Source of the DNA: Candidatus Gastranaerophilales bacterium
GTDB taxonomy: Bacteria; Cyanobacteriota; Vampirovibrionia; Gastranaerophilales; Gastranaerophilaceae
Assembly (NCBI GenBank): GCA_905234865.1
Contig: CAJOJE010000001.1
Span: forward strand, 1 to 64,000
Direction: 5' to 3'
Length of the DNA: 64,000 nt
The translations under genes and the position numbers were made by a program. Under the pieces are notes generated by a model that saw only the letters and a program-made list of their open reading frames with translations, searched no databases and was not told where the DNA came from. Positions 26,672 to 36,407 of the stretch are shown here, one piece after another (position 1 is the stretch's first letter; every line of letters starts with the position of its first letter).

Positions 26672-29600
26672 CTATTGTTCCTCGTACCAAGTCAACAAAT
26701 CTTTCCTTTTTACTTTTTGAGTTGATGTTTTCGGTAATTCTTCCCTCCTGAATACGACAACCGTCGGCATTTTATATGGGGCAAGATTTTTTTCGGATAA
26801 TGTTTTTACTTCTTTTTCCAATTCTTTTTGAATAACATCATCTTCTTTTTTGGAAAGTTCGTCATTCGGAACGATTATTGCGCCCACTTCTTCGGTGCCT
26901 TTTTTATTTCCCGATTTTATTTTTAAAGATAAAACACAGACTTCTTTTATCAGATTTGATGTTTCTAAAACCGCTTCCACTTCTTCGGGGAAGATTTTCT
27001 TTCCGCCGCCCAAAACAATCATGTTTTTAATTCTTCCCGTTATTTTAATAAACCCGTCATTGTCGATTTCTCCGATATCACCGGTGTGGAACCAGCCTTG
27101 TTCATCAATAACTTCTTTTGTCATATCGGGTTTATTATAATACCCTTGCATAACATTCGGCCCTTTAACGATTAATTCTTTTTGTTCCGATAATTGAACG
27201 GTAACGGACGGAAGCGGAATGCCTACCGTTCCTATTTTATGATGTTTATATTCGTTCGTTGATATAACGGGGCTTGTTTCCGTCAGACCGTACCCTTCAA
27301 AAACAGGTACGCCTATCCTTTCAAAAAATTCCGCAACATCGGTTTCTAAAGGTGCGCCGCCCGATATAAAACATTCTAATTTTCCGCCTAAGCCGTCTAT
27401 TATGTTTTTAAACATGATTCTTCTTAATTTTCTCGGTAAGAATTTTGAAACCTGGTACATTAAATCAAAAATTTTCTTTTGTTCTTTCGGTAGTTTATTT
27501 ATTTGTTTTGTAATACTGTTTTTCAACATTTTGGCAACAAGCGGAACAACAATCATATTCGTGACCTGTTTTTCTTTCATGGCACCCGTTAATTCTTTCG
27601 GGTTAAGCGATTTTATGTAAACCACTTTTGCGCCCATAAAAAGCATGCCGAAAAAGCCCACGTTTAATTCCAAAAGATGATTTAACGGTAAAATCGAAAG
27701 CAGGGTATTATCTTTTGAAAGTTTAAATATTTTTTCAAAATCTTTCATTTGGGAATATATATTCCCAAAACTTATCATAACCCCTTTGGGATTTCCCGTT
27801 GTACCCGACGTGTAAACAATTAAAGCGGTTTCATCCATTGACCTTGCTCTGTTGAAGCTGTAACTTAAATTTGCGGTCATTTTGGATACGGACATAAAAC
27901 CTTGATTATCTTCATCATCATCAAGGACAAAAATATTTTGAATAGAATTTACATGATTTTTAACTTCAAGAGCATGGGAAAGATAATGACTTGAGCATAA
28001 TAAAATTTTCGGGTTGCAATCCGATAAAATATGCGTATGCTCCGCTACCGTCAATTTAACATCCAAAGGTACCGTTATCGCTCCCGTTTGAATTGAACCG
28101 AACATTCCGATTGCAAATTCGGGACGGGATTCGGACAGTATTGCAATCCTGTCCCCTCTTTGAACGTCCGCTTTTTCCATTAAGTAATTACCCAATGTTT
28201 TTGCAAGTCTTTTTAATTCTATATAGGTTATTTCTTCATAACCCGTTTTTGTTTTCATTGAAAGTGCAACGGATTGACCGTAGGTATCCGAGTATTGTTT
28301 CATAATATCCAAAAAATTCGTGTAATGTTCATCTTTGATATGATAAAATGAACGTCTGTCCAAAGAATTTTTCATAAATTGAACTCTTTGTTGCAGTTCT
28401 TTTGCAATTTCTTTTTCGGTTCCCGATAAATCTTTAATCGGTTGACCGAATTGAATAACGATTTTTGTGAAAAATCTCGGATTTATTTTAAATTTGCTCC
28501 ATGCTCTAAAGCCGCCTTTTATTGCAAAAGGAACAATCGGACAGTCTGCTTCTTTTGCCATAATTCCGATACCCCTTTTAAAGCGACTTATACTATCATC
28601 CGTTGAAAGTTTTCCTTCGGGGAAAATTACGACGGGTTCTCCCGTTTTTAATTTTTGCACCGCAGCCTCTATTGCGTTTATCCCGCTGCCGAATTGCAAA
28701 GGTAAAACATTAAACCATTTTAACATTTTCCCTAAAACGGGAATTTGAAAAGCAACGGGACCCGTTACAAACCAAAGATTTCTTTTTGTTGCCATTTGAA
28801 CAATAAACAAGTCGAGTTTTCCCGTATGATTTCCTGCCAAAATTACTTTCCCGCAAGGAGGAATATTGTCTAAACCCTCTACTTTGTAATTAAAGGTATA
28901 CTTAAAAATTTGTCCCATCGTAATTCTAAATACGAAGTATCTGAAATTTTTGTTTAGTGCAAGAATAATAAGTGCCATTAATGCACAAACGATTGCTGTT
29001 ATGTGGAATATTCCGATAGGGCTTATAAATTTTCCGACAAGAAGCGATACAAAGGCAGTTCCTATAAGTGTTACAAAGGTTTCAAGCATTGAAGCAAAAG
29101 CAAAAATTTTGCCTCTTATAAAATCGGGAGATGCTTTTTGCAAAATCGTATCCATCGTAATTTTTAACAGCGATGCAAAAATTCCTATGCCGTAAAGCCA
29201 AAAGTACGCTTTGTTAAACGTGTTGCAAACAGACGCCGTAAATAAGAATAAAAACAGTCCCAAAAACGAACATACAAGGGTATTATTCGTTTTGAATTTC
29301 TTTCCGAACAAAAACATAAGAATGAGCCCTATGCCGGTGCCTGCTCCTAATTTACATTTTAAAACGGCAAGGCTTTGCACGCTTACGTTATAAGTATCTG
29401 TCGCAAGAGCATTCATTGCATTATAAAACATTGCCGAAATCAAGGATAATATAACGGCAAGAATAATCATATCGTATGCTTTTTTGTGATTATTTAAAAA
29501 GTTTACGGTCTTTTTAAAATCTTCGAGTACGCCGGCATTGCATTCTTTTGAAAATTGCGTATTATCGGAATTTATGCCCATAAAAAACAAAGCGGACAGA

Positions 29601-30160
29601 AAATAAATTCCGCATGCTGCTTTATATAAATTTAATTCTCCCAAAATCGGAATTATTATTGTTATTATGTATGCGCCAAAAGTTAATGCCCAAGTTCCCG
29701 TTCCTGATATGAGGGCGTTTGCAGGCTTTAAATATTTTCCGCTTACAATATTCGGGACGGTTGACATTTTGGCAGGATATATAAAAGCGGTTCCTACCCC
29801 GGTCAATATGCTTATTAATGCCCCCGAAACCTTAATTAATTCCGGTGTCGCATTTCCTTTATATAAAAATGTATAAGCAAGTAAAGCCGCTGTTAAAACC
29901 AATCCCTTATAAGCCGCACTCAGTGACATGATTTTTTTTCTTGAAATTTTATCCGTCAAGCTACCTGCAAACGGGCTTATTATAAGTGAGGGTAACACAA
30001 AACAGAAGAGCATAAGCGCAATTGTGCTTCCCGGTTTCTCAACATTTGTCATTACCGTTGCGATAATTAAAATTTGTACAATCGCATCGGATATATGCGC
30101 TAAAAGCTGTCCCATAAAAAGATTTGCATAATTTTTGTTAAAAAAAGTTAATCCGAACAT
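26672..30160 (-). CDS. LplT-Aas fusion: lysophospholipid transporter, acyltransferase and acyl-ACP/CoA synthetase
   Basis: 1162 residues from ATG 30160 (SD GAGGAG; the TTG 15 nt upstream lies within that SD). Domains in order: an MFS transporter of about twelve helices (residues 1-410, LplT-like), a PlsC acyltransferase (about 440-610, NHTGKLDLF and FPEGKLS, with Lys in place of the usual Thr), and an AMP-binding ligase (about 630-1150, VYTSGTTGNPKGV, GYGLTETSP). This joins lysolipid flipping with acyl activation and re-acylation in one chain. LplT and Aas are separate genes in E. coli, though such fusions exist in other bacteria. First gene of the phospholipid operon. Confidence 0.93.
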   Translation of the reverse strand: MFGLTFFNKNYANLFMGQLLAHISDAIVQILIIATVMTNVEKPGSTIALMLFCFVLPSLIISPFAGSLTDKISRKKIMSLSAAYKGLVLTAALLAYTFLYKGNATPELIKVSGALISILTGVGTAFIYPAKMSTVPNIVSGKYLKPANALISGTGTWALTFGAYIITIIIPILGELNLYKAACGIYFLSALFFMGINSDNTQFSKECNAGVLEDFKKTVNFLNNHKKAYDMIILAVILSLISAMFYNAMNALATDTYNVSVQSLAVLKCKLGAGTGIGLILMFLFGKKFKTNNTLVCSFLGLFLFLFTASVCNTFNKAYFWLYGIGIFASLLKITMDTILQKASPDFIRGKIFAFASMLETFVTLIGTAFVSLLVGKFISPIGIFHITAIVCALMALIILALNKNFRYFVFRITMGQIFKYTFNYKVEGLDNIPPCGKVILAGNHTGKLDLFIVQMATKRNLWFVTGPVAFQIPVLGKMLKWFNVLPLQFGSGINAIEAAVQKLKTGEPVVIFPEGKLSTDDSISRFKRGIGIMAKEADCPIVPFAIKGGFRAWSKFKINPRFFTKIVIQFGQPIKDLSGTEKEIAKELQQRVQFMKNSLDRRSFYHIKDEHYTNFLDIMKQYSDTYGQSVALSMKTKTGYEEITYIELKRLAKTLGNYLMEKADVQRGDRIAILSESRPEFAIGMFGSIQTGAITVPLDVKLTVAEHTHILSDCNPKILLCSSHYLSHALEVKNHVNSIQNIFVLDDDEDNQGFMSVSKMTANLSYSFNRARSMDETALIVYTSGTTGNPKGVMISFGNIYSQMKDFEKIFKLSKDNTLLSILPLNHLLELNVGFFGMLFMGAKVVYIKSLNPKELTGAMKEKQVTNMIVVPLVAKMLKNSITKQINKLPKEQKKIFDLMYQVSKFLPRKLRRIMFKNIIDGLGGKLECFISGGAPLETDVAEFFERIGVPVFEGYGLTETSPVISTNEYKHHKIGTVGIPLPSVTVQLSEQKELIVKGPNVMQGYYNKPDMTKEVIDEQGWFHTGDIGEIDNDGFIKITGRIKNMIVLGGGKKIFPEEVEAVLETSNLIKEVCVLSLKIKSGNKKGTEEVGAIIVPNDELSKKEDDVIQKELEKEVKTLSEKNLAPYKMPTVVVFRREELPKTSTQKVKRKDLLTWYEEQ

Positions 30161-30292
30161 ATTTTTACTCCTCAAGATATTATATTATCAGATTTTTTTC
30201 GTCTTTAAAATAAATTAACATTTTTTAAATTACTCTTTAGTTTTAGTCATAGTGTTTAATGTTTAATTTTATTTATCATTGATAATTTTCTA

Positions 30293-31324
30293 ATGAAAAA
30301 AATTATTCCTTTTGTTTTACTTGTTTTGCTTTCCGGCTGTTCCGAAAACAACGGCATCCCCTACGTTTATTATGAACAAATCAATAAAAAGAATATAACC
30401 TTAAACAGAACTTATTACGGTTTTATTGACAGGGGGCTAGATGTTGATTTGTCTTTCGGAATATCGGGGCATATTAAGGATATTTTGATAAATGAAGGCG
30501 AACGAGTCAAAAAAGGTCAGCTTCTTGCTTATCTTGACGATGATGATTATAAGTATGAAATCAATCGAGCCGATATAAAAATAAAAGATGCAAACATTAG
30601 ATTAAAACGCTTAAAAAGTTATGCGGAGAGGGTAAAAAAGCTCTACGAGGCGGGCGGAATTTCTTTTAACGAATATGAAAATTCTCAAACCGAATTAAAA
30701 TCGGGAGAAAATCAAATTAAAATTGCGGCAGAAGAACTTAATTCCGCAAAAAAGAAAGCTTTTTTTGCAAAAATTTTTGCGCCGTATGACGGCAGAGTTT
30801 TAAGAATTTACAAAGATGAAAGCAATTTTGTATATCAAGGCGAAAAAGTTATTCTCTATCAAGGCAATAAAATGCTTGAAGGAAGGGTTTTTGTCCCCGA
30901 CGGTTTTATAAATTCGATAAAATTAAATGAACCTGTTTCGGTTAAAACTTCAATTTTTCCGAACAAGACATTTAACGGCATTGTTAAATCAACCCTTAAT
31001 ACCGGTATTGATGAGGGCGGATACAGAGTTACGGTTTCAATTCAAGACGATGAAGCTTTGCTTGACGGTATGAATATTAACGTTACTTTTGCCGATAATT
31101 TAAACGGTGTAATAATTCTCCCCAAAAAATCAATTATTTATTTTGATAATTCTCCGCATGTTTTTATTCTGAATAAAAATACATCATCCGTTATTTTAAG
31201 AAAAATTGATTTTAAAATTCTTGACGATAAAATTTTTGTTCTAAAGGGCGTAGAGGAAGGTGAATTTATTGTTTTAAATCCGGATTTTACCTTAAAGGAT
31301 AATCAAAAAGTGAAATATGATTAG
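30293..31324 (+). CDS. RND-efflux periplasmic adaptor lipoprotein (HlyD/MFP family)
   Basis: 343 residues with a lipoprotein signal LLSGC (Cys15). A biotinyl-lipoyl-like half (GHIKDILINEGERVKKGQL) is followed by a coiled-coil hairpin (about 95-165), the second lipoyl half (IFAPYDGRVL) and a beta-barrel domain (VFVPDGFINSIKLNEPVSV). It would bridge the inner-membrane pump to an outer-membrane channel; no TolC gene is nearby. No SD is visible; GATAAT lies 6 nt before ATG, so the mRNA may be leaderless. It overlaps the RND-like gene by 8 nt. Confidence 0.88.
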   Translation: MKKIIPFVLLVLLSGCSENNGIPYVYYEQINKKNITLNRTYYGFIDRGLDVDLSFGISGHIKDILINEGERVKKGQLLAYLDDDDYKYEINRADIKIKDANIRLKRLKSYAERVKKLYEAGGISFNEYENSQTELKSGENQIKIAAEELNSAKKKAFFAKIFAPYDGRVLRIYKDESNFVYQGEKVILYQGNKMLEGRVFVPDGFINSIKLNEPVSVKTSIFPNKTFNGIVKSTLNTGIDEGGYRVTVSIQDDEALLDGMNINVTFADNLNGVIILPKKSIIYFDNSPHVFILNKNTSSVILRKIDFKILDDKIFVLKGVEEGEFIVLNPDFTLKDNQKVKYD

Positions 31325-32837
31325 AATTTTACCGGCTGTTTTAATTTTTTTAATATTTTTTATTCCAAAACCTTCTTTTTATAAAATCATTTTTAATTTT
31401 GGAGGACTTTCTTCTTTTGATATTTATAATTCTTTTATTTCCGAGTTTGAATATAATTTGCTTCAATCAAAAAAGATAAAAGACGTTTATACCCTCTCGT
31501 ACGACTCTAAGGCCGTAGTTTTTGTCAAGTGTTACGATTGTTTAGATGTTATTAAATTTTACATGCCTAATGCGCCGTATTTTATGGATGATAATTATTT
31601 TACAAAATACAAATATAATTTTTTTGTAATATCCAAGGTTAATGATTACGCTCATCTTTTTAAAAATTTAAAATCATTTCAAAACGAAGGATTTTTCAGG
31701 AAGAAAAAAAGTAAAATTTACGGAGAATTGCAGGAAGCCGTTCAAATAAAAATTGATGAAAATTTTTTTTATAATATTAAAAAACCCCTTTTTGAATTCA
31801 ATCTTGATTTGCCGAAGTTTTCGGGATTATATATGAATAATTCAAACAATGCCCCTTTTTTTATTTTGCCCGAGTATGACGATATTAAAAAAATCGGCTT
31901 AAAAGTTAAAAATTCGATTTTCCCGCTTTTTGAATTTTTTTCTTTAAATGATGTAACGGTTGAAAATTTTGAAGGGCATATCGAAAGGGACGGTTTTTTA
32001 ACCCTTCTTTTTAAAACCGATTTTGTAAAAAATAACCTTATACCATCTTTAAATTTTGAAAAAGTCAAAAACGGCGAAATATTATATTTTGTAAACCATG
32101 ACGGAGATTTTGGCATTTTTCTTAAAAAAATTCAAACTTTTTTTCAATCAAATCGTTTCGAGCCTTTCTTATTTGTCGGATTTTGTCCGATTAAACCCGA
32201 TTTAAACGAAAAAAGAAACGTTATTTGCGCTTATTTTAACGGCGGAGCGGATAAAAACAAACTTGTAAAATTGCTTGATAAAACAAACTTCGATTATTAT
32301 TTTTCATCGGATAATTTTATAAGGTTAAAAATTTTTATTTCCGATTATCAATTAATGAATGAAACCGATTTTCGTATTTTAAATAAAATTTCTTCTGTCC
32401 TATCCAAAAGAATTTCTTTTAATAATTTACATAAATTTTCAAATGTTTTGAAATTTGATTACCAATCTTTATTGAAATGCGGTATTACGACAGATGAAAT
32501 TATTGATTATGTCATGACTTTTTATTCAGGTAAGGTTATCGCAAATTATTACGAGAATGATATAAAGAAAAATATATTTTTGAAAAGTACGGAAACACCT
32601 GTTTTTAGCCCCGATTTCAACATATATTCCAAAAAGTTAAATAAATACGTACCTATCGGACAATTTGTTTCCGTTGAAAAAATCCCTTCTCCGTTATTTG
32701 TTCAAACTCAAGACAGAAAGTTTGTTTTAGAGCATGTATTTGTTTTTAATTCTAAAATCGAGGAATTTTTTGGCATGCTGACAATATTTGCCGTTCTTTT
32801 AAATGACGGGGCGGAATTTTCGATAGAATTTCGTTAA
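31317..32837 (+). CDS. RND-like protein apparently reduced to periplasmic porter domains
   Basis: 506 residues, about half of a normal RND pump. A single hydrophobic segment at residues 3-18 resembles TM1; the rest is soluble. The C-terminal part matches the second-repeat porter region of AcrB-type pumps: FDYQSLLKCGITTDEIIDYV, then IFLKS, and YVPIGQFVSVEKIPSP (the 'vPLsdvA' segment). I see none of TM2-6 or TM8-12 and no Asp-Asp proton relay. Coupled to the adaptor gene by an 8-nt overlap. It may be a decayed pump, or a working periplasmic partner for an RND subunit elsewhere. The reading frame is intact, which argues against simple decay. Confidence 0.6.
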   Translation: MIRILPAVLIFLIFFIPKPSFYKIIFNFGGLSSFDIYNSFISEFEYNLLQSKKIKDVYTLSYDSKAVVFVKCYDCLDVIKFYMPNAPYFMDDNYFTKYKYNFFVISKVNDYAHLFKNLKSFQNEGFFRKKKSKIYGELQEAVQIKIDENFFYNIKKPLFEFNLDLPKFSGLYMNNSNNAPFFILPEYDDIKKIGLKVKNSIFPLFEFFSLNDVTVENFEGHIERDGFLTLLFKTDFVKNNLIPSLNFEKVKNGEILYFVNHDGDFGIFLKKIQTFFQSNRFEPFLFVGFCPIKPDLNEKRNVICAYFNGGADKNKLVKLLDKTNFDYYFSSDNFIRLKIFISDYQLMNETDFRILNKISSVLSKRISFNNLHKFSNVLKFDYQSLLKCGITTDEIIDYVMTFYSGKVIANYYENDIKKNIFLKSTETPVFSPDFNIYSKKLNKYVPIGQFVSVEKIPSPLFVQTQDRKFVLEHVFVFNSKIEEFFGMLTIFAVLLNDGAEFSIEFR

Positions 32838-32942
32838 TTTATACTGCGTTAAGGAGCGAAATAATAATTAAATATTTAATAATAAAAATAAATAAACCGC
32901 TCCTGCCAAGTCGCCGTAAAAGGGAAAGCTTTAAAAAGAATA

Positions 32943-33015
32943 TGCCGATGATGCGACTTGAACGCACGACCTATCGATTACGAATCGATTGCTCTACCAA
33001 CTGAGCTACATCGGC
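32943..33015 (-). tRNA. tRNA-Thr (CGT)
   Basis: Full cloverleaf on the minus strand. Acceptor GCCGATG pairs with CATCGGC. Anticodon stem ATCGA/TCGAT holds loop TTCGTAA, anticodon CGT. The T loop is TTCAAGT. CCA is not encoded, unlike tRNA-Gly and tRNA-Arg(ACG). Confidence 0.95.
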
Positions 33016-33036
33016 TCTTCTTTTATTATTATAATA

Positions 33037-33537
33037 CTAAATATCTGCAGTGCAATGGGGGCATTTTGTTGCATTTATCGGGATTTCTGTCGTACATCTC
33101 GGGCATGCCTTTGTTGTCGGCTCTTTTGCCTCTTGCGCATCTTCTTCTGCTTTATTAACAATCTTAATTTTATTTATGCCCTTGACAAGCAAAAACACTG
33201 CGAAAGCAACTATTAAGAAAGATATAACCGAATTAATAAATTTACCGTATCCTACAACGACTTCTCCTGCCTGTTGAGCCGCTTCCATTGTTGCATAGCT
33301 TGGCATGAATATTGTTTCAAGGCTTACGTTGCTTTTTGGAATAACTAAATATAGATTTGAAAAATCGACTTTTCCTAAAACAAAACCGATAGGAGGCATG
33401 ATTACGTCATTTACAAGCGTATTTACAATTGTAGAAAAGCTTGCACCGATAATTATACCTACCGCCATATCAACTACATTGCCTTTTGCGGCGAATTCGC
33501 CAAATTCTTTTAATTCCTGTTTAAGTTTAACAAACAA
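33037..33537 (-). CDS. mscL: Large-conductance mechanosensitive channel MscL with C-terminal zinc ribbon
   Basis: 166 residues from a TTG at 33537 (SD AAAGGAG 8 nt upstream; the TTG at 33555 is part of the region before that SD). The MscL core is clear: [21 protein letters not shown] (TM1), then [10 protein letters not shown], and TM2 from [17 protein letters not shown]. After the usual cytoplasmic helix the chain ends in [18 protein letters not shown], a zinc ribbon. The core channel relieves osmotic pressure; the ribbon may bind a partner or sense metal or redox state (inference). Start is 2 nt from the stop of the upstream hybrid membrane gene. Confidence 0.93.
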   Translation of the reverse strand: MFVKLKQELKEFGEFAAKGNVVDMAVGIIIGASFSTIVNTLVNDVIMPPIGFVLGKVDFSNLYLVIPKSNVSLETIFMPSYATMEAAQQAGEVVVGYGKFINSVISFLIVAFAVFLLVKGINKIKIVNKAEEDAQEAKEPTTKACPRCTTEIPINATKCPHCTADI

Positions 33538-33538
33538 T

Positions 33539-34423
33539 TTAATGTCTCCTTTCAAATCTCTTCAGAGCGTACTGCTCAATTGAATTTTCTGCGGCAACCA
33601 CGCCGTCTTCATATATATAAAACGTGTAGATATCCCCCATTATTCTGTGGTTTAAAATTCTATTCAGCATGTTTTTAAATTCATGCAAATCATATAATTC
33701 CGAAGGAAAATTCGGACCTTTTTCGCCGTTCAAATCAAACTTTGCGTATCCGCATGAAGTTTTAAGTTCATGATGAACATTGTCGGCAATTTTACCGCAA
33801 TCATAAATTTGACCTTTTATAAAATATGTATTGCCGTCGGGTGCTTCAATTTTAATATTGTTATCAAATTCACCGTCCATGTATTTTGCAAAATATTGAG
33901 GCGCTTCTCGTCTGAGCATTGTTTGGCCCAAAATATCGCCGTTTTCGATTGCTTTATTCATTGCGGTTTGTAAAGTATGCTGTGCTTCTGCTATTTTAAT
34001 CATTTTATATTCATTTATATGTCCCGCAAATTGTGCAGGTAAAATAAAAAGATGTATTAAAAGAGCGATAATCGTAATGGGGAACCATAAAGACTGAACT
34101 TTTATAAAGTTTTTTTCGTTTTCGTAATTTTTAGCTTCATACGCAGCAACGTTTCCCGTTACTCCCGACCAAATCGCAAGAAACAAACTTGCAAAGCTCA
34201 CCGTTATTACGATGAACAGGTAAAAATTTGATGCCATATATCTGTTCAGGTGCGGAATTGCCGTAAAAAGCAAAAAAGCTGCGGCAAGACAATATCTTTT
34301 GTAACATACGTTATAAATAACCGGAAGCGCAAACGCCGCAAGGTTAAATGTTCCTGCAGTCTGCCTCGTCAATTTCGGTTTTCTGAATGTCTTATTTATT
34401 GTGTTGCTGTCCGTTACTATCAA
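33539..34423 (-). CDS. Membrane protein with a pilin-like periplasmic tail
   Basis: 294 residues from a TTG (AGGG upstream). Three or four membrane segments (about residues 27-50, 68-92, 112-135) lie in the first half. After the last one, [22 protein letters not shown] looks like the helix that follows the membrane part of a pilin. The tail carries [10 protein letters not shown], the same loop as in the pilin-like proteins of this window. It appears to be a multi-helix membrane anchor joined to a pseudopilin-like head, without an FTLAE cleavage site, so it would stay in the membrane. Function unknown; a role in the pilin-like secretion machinery is a guess. Confidence 0.55.
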   Translation of the reverse strand: MIVTDSNTINKTFRKPKLTRQTAGTFNLAAFALPVIYNVCYKRYCLAAAFLLFTAIPHLNRYMASNFYLFIVITVSFASLFLAIWSGVTGNVAAYEAKNYENEKNFIKVQSLWFPITIIALLIHLFILPAQFAGHINEYKMIKIAEAQHTLQTAMNKAIENGDILGQTMLRREAPQYFAKYMDGEFDNNIKIEAPDGNTYFIKGQIYDCGKIADNVHHELKTSCGYAKFDLNGEKGPNFPSELYDLHEFKNMLNRILNHRIMGDIYTFYIYEDGVVAAENSIEQYALKRFERRH

Positions 34424-34484
34424 TTTTTTGCCCTAACTCATATAATTTGTATGTTGTATTTATGTTAGTATAATTTTTCTTTTT

Positions 34485-34513
34485 TTGCAATTAGTCAAAA
34501 TATGTTATATAAT
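34485..34513 (+). promoter_or_regulatory. Consensus promoter giving a near-leaderless mRNA
   Basis: TTGCAA at 34485-34490, 17-bp spacer, perfect TATAAT at 34508-34513. The ATG of the TPR gene is only 10 nt after the -10 box, so the 5' UTR should be a few bases. Confidence 0.7.
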
Positions 34514-34523
34514 ATTAAATATC

Positions 34524-36212
34524 ATGGAAGAAAAACACGATTATTTAAAATATATCAAACAGTCATTTGAACTGAAAAATCAAAAACTCTACAAAGAAGC
34601 AATTGAGGTGCTTTATAAAGTTTTATCCGATGAGAGCGATAAAAAAACCGTTGTTGAAGTTGTTTCTCAAATCGGCGATTTGCATGTTCTTTTAAAAAAT
34701 TATGAACGTGCCATTGAGCAATATGAATATGTTCTTGAGCTTGAACCGAGGCATGAACACAGCAGAGATAAACTTTATGAAATTCACTACAAACTTAATG
34801 AATTTGATAAGGCATATCAACTTGCGGAAAAAATTTGTAAAGATTCCAAAAAACCTTTAGATTTTGTCCGCTTGTTTTCCGTTATGTTAAAACTTGCAAA
34901 AGTTGACGAGATACTTGCAAAATATAAAAAATTGGACGAGTCTCTTAAAAACGACCCTAATATTTTGTATATTATTTCCTTGATTGACAGGGAAAATAAA
35001 AAAGAAATTTTGGAAAAAATCATTGATATTTCTCCGATTTTCGTTGAAGCTAAGTTTGATCTCGCCATGATTTATTATGAAGAAGGCAAGTATACGGAAG
35101 CCGAAGAATTATTCGACGAAGTTTTAAGTTTAAAGAAAGATCCTCTTTCTTATTATTACAAGGCACTGATTCAAATTTCAAGAAAAGAATTTTTCAGAGC
35201 AATCGACAATCTTCATCTTGCAATTAAAACAAGCAACAGTGCTGTTCAGGAATTTTATTACGAGCTTGCAAAAACTTATATGGAAGTCAATTGGTTTGAT
35301 GAGGCAATTGTCACGATTAAAAGCTCCATTACTCTCTGCATAGAAAAAAATGAAGATAAGGCCATGATTGATAAAAGATATCTTCTTCTTGCATGGGTTT
35401 TTGAAAAACAAAAAGATTACGACAATGCTTTGTTTAACTTATCTTTAATTGAGAAAAATTCTCCCGTAAGAACCCAAGCCGATATTTTAAAAGCGCTTAT
35501 AGCTTTTAGAAAGGGTAATTTAATCGACGCAAAGGAAACTCTCGAAAAAATGTATGCACATATTCCTCAAGTTCAAGATGACTTGACTTTGTTGAATACT
35601 TTGGGTGCAATTTATAAGGAATTAAGATTGAATTCAAAAGCATGCGAATTTTACGAAAAGCACCTTGAACACTACCCCGATTCTTTGCATACGGCTTGCG
35701 AATATGTTGATTTATTGATTGATATGGAAGCGTATGACAGAGCCGAAGAATGTATAAAAAAATATTCTTCAAAAGGTACCGTTACGAGTTTCTTAAACAG
35801 TGCGGCACGAATATATTACAGAAAAAAAGAGTACGATAAGGCTATATCTTTCCTTGATGAATTATTGAAGTACGACAAAAATAACGCTGAGGCGTATTAC
35901 TTTAAAGGCTTAATTTTAAATCAACAAGGAGATTTTAAAAAGGCTGCTTCTTTAATTGAAACGGCTCTTGAATTATATCCTATTCCTGCCAAATATTATG
36001 CGCAAGGCGCAAAGGCGAATTTGGGCCTTGGTTTTTATGATGAAGCCATGTTGTATATCAAAGAAGCAATCGAAATTGAACCAAACGATCTCAATTACAA
36101 AAAACTTGCAGCAGAAATTGCGACTCAAGCAGGAAAAATTCATGAAGCTAATTTCTGGCAATCAATCGTTGCGAGAACGGAAGCAATTTTAAAAGAACAA
36201 AAAAGAATATAG
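34524..36212 (+). CDS. TPR-repeat protein
   Basis: 562 residues from ATG 34524. An earlier in-frame TTG at 34485 is the -35 box itself, so it is not used. Tetratricopeptide repeats run almost the whole length, for example YEYVLELEPRHE, AEELFDEVLSLKKDP, YDKAISFLDELLKYDKNNAE and KEAIEIEPNDL. No signal peptide or membrane segment, so it is a cytoplasmic scaffold; partners unknown. No SD before the ATG. tRNA-Arg follows. Confidence 0.85.
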   Translation: MEEKHDYLKYIKQSFELKNQKLYKEAIEVLYKVLSDESDKKTVVEVVSQIGDLHVLLKNYERAIEQYEYVLELEPRHEHSRDKLYEIHYKLNEFDKAYQLAEKICKDSKKPLDFVRLFSVMLKLAKVDEILAKYKKLDESLKNDPNILYIISLIDRENKKEILEKIIDISPIFVEAKFDLAMIYYEEGKYTEAEELFDEVLSLKKDPLSYYYKALIQISRKEFFRAIDNLHLAIKTSNSAVQEFYYELAKTYMEVNWFDEAIVTIKSSITLCIEKNEDKAMIDKRYLLLAWVFEKQKDYDNALFNLSLIEKNSPVRTQADILKALIAFRKGNLIDAKETLEKMYAHIPQVQDDLTLLNTLGAIYKELRLNSKACEFYEKHLEHYPDSLHTACEYVDLLIDMEAYDRAEECIKKYSSKGTVTSFLNSAARIYYRKKEYDKAISFLDELLKYDKNNAEAYYFKGLILNQQGDFKKAASLIETALELYPIPAKYYAQGAKANLGLGFYDEAMLYIKEAIEIEPNDLNYKKLAAEIATQAGKIHEANFWQSIVARTEAILKEQKRI

Positions 36213-36240
36213 TTGATTATTTTGCTTTTTTGAGTAGAAT
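36213..36240 (+). promoter_or_regulatory. Promoter of tRNA-Arg(ACG)
   Basis: TTGATT at 36213-36218 and TAGAAT at 36235-36240, 16-bp spacer, about 42 nt upstream of the mature tRNA. A small CCGTT/AACGG hairpin lies in the leader. Confidence 0.5.
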
Positions 36241-36282
36241 AAATTTGTTGCCGTTCGGCTAACGGTTTGAAAATTTAATATT

Positions 36283-36359
36283 GCGCCCGTAGCTCAGCCG
36301 GATAGAGTGTTTGGCTACGAACCAAAAGGTCGGGGGTTCGAATCCCTCCGGGCGCGCCA
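36283..36359 (+). tRNA. tRNA-Arg (ACG)
   Basis: Complete cloverleaf with encoded CCA (36357-36359). Acceptor GCGCCCG/CGGGCGC, anticodon stem TTTGG/CCAAA, loop CTACGAA with anticodon ACG (decoded as ICG). T loop TTCGAAT. Confidence 0.97.
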
Positions 36360-36360
36360 T

Positions 36361-36393
36361 AAAAAGAACCTGTATATTTTCGGTTCTTTTTTT
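36361..36393 (+). terminator. Terminator of tRNA-Arg(ACG)
   Basis: 10-bp stem AAAAAGAACC / GGTTCTTTTT with an 11-nt loop, ending in a T run right after the CCA. Confidence 0.85.
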
Positions 36394-36407
36394 ATTTTTT
36401 ATTTTTA

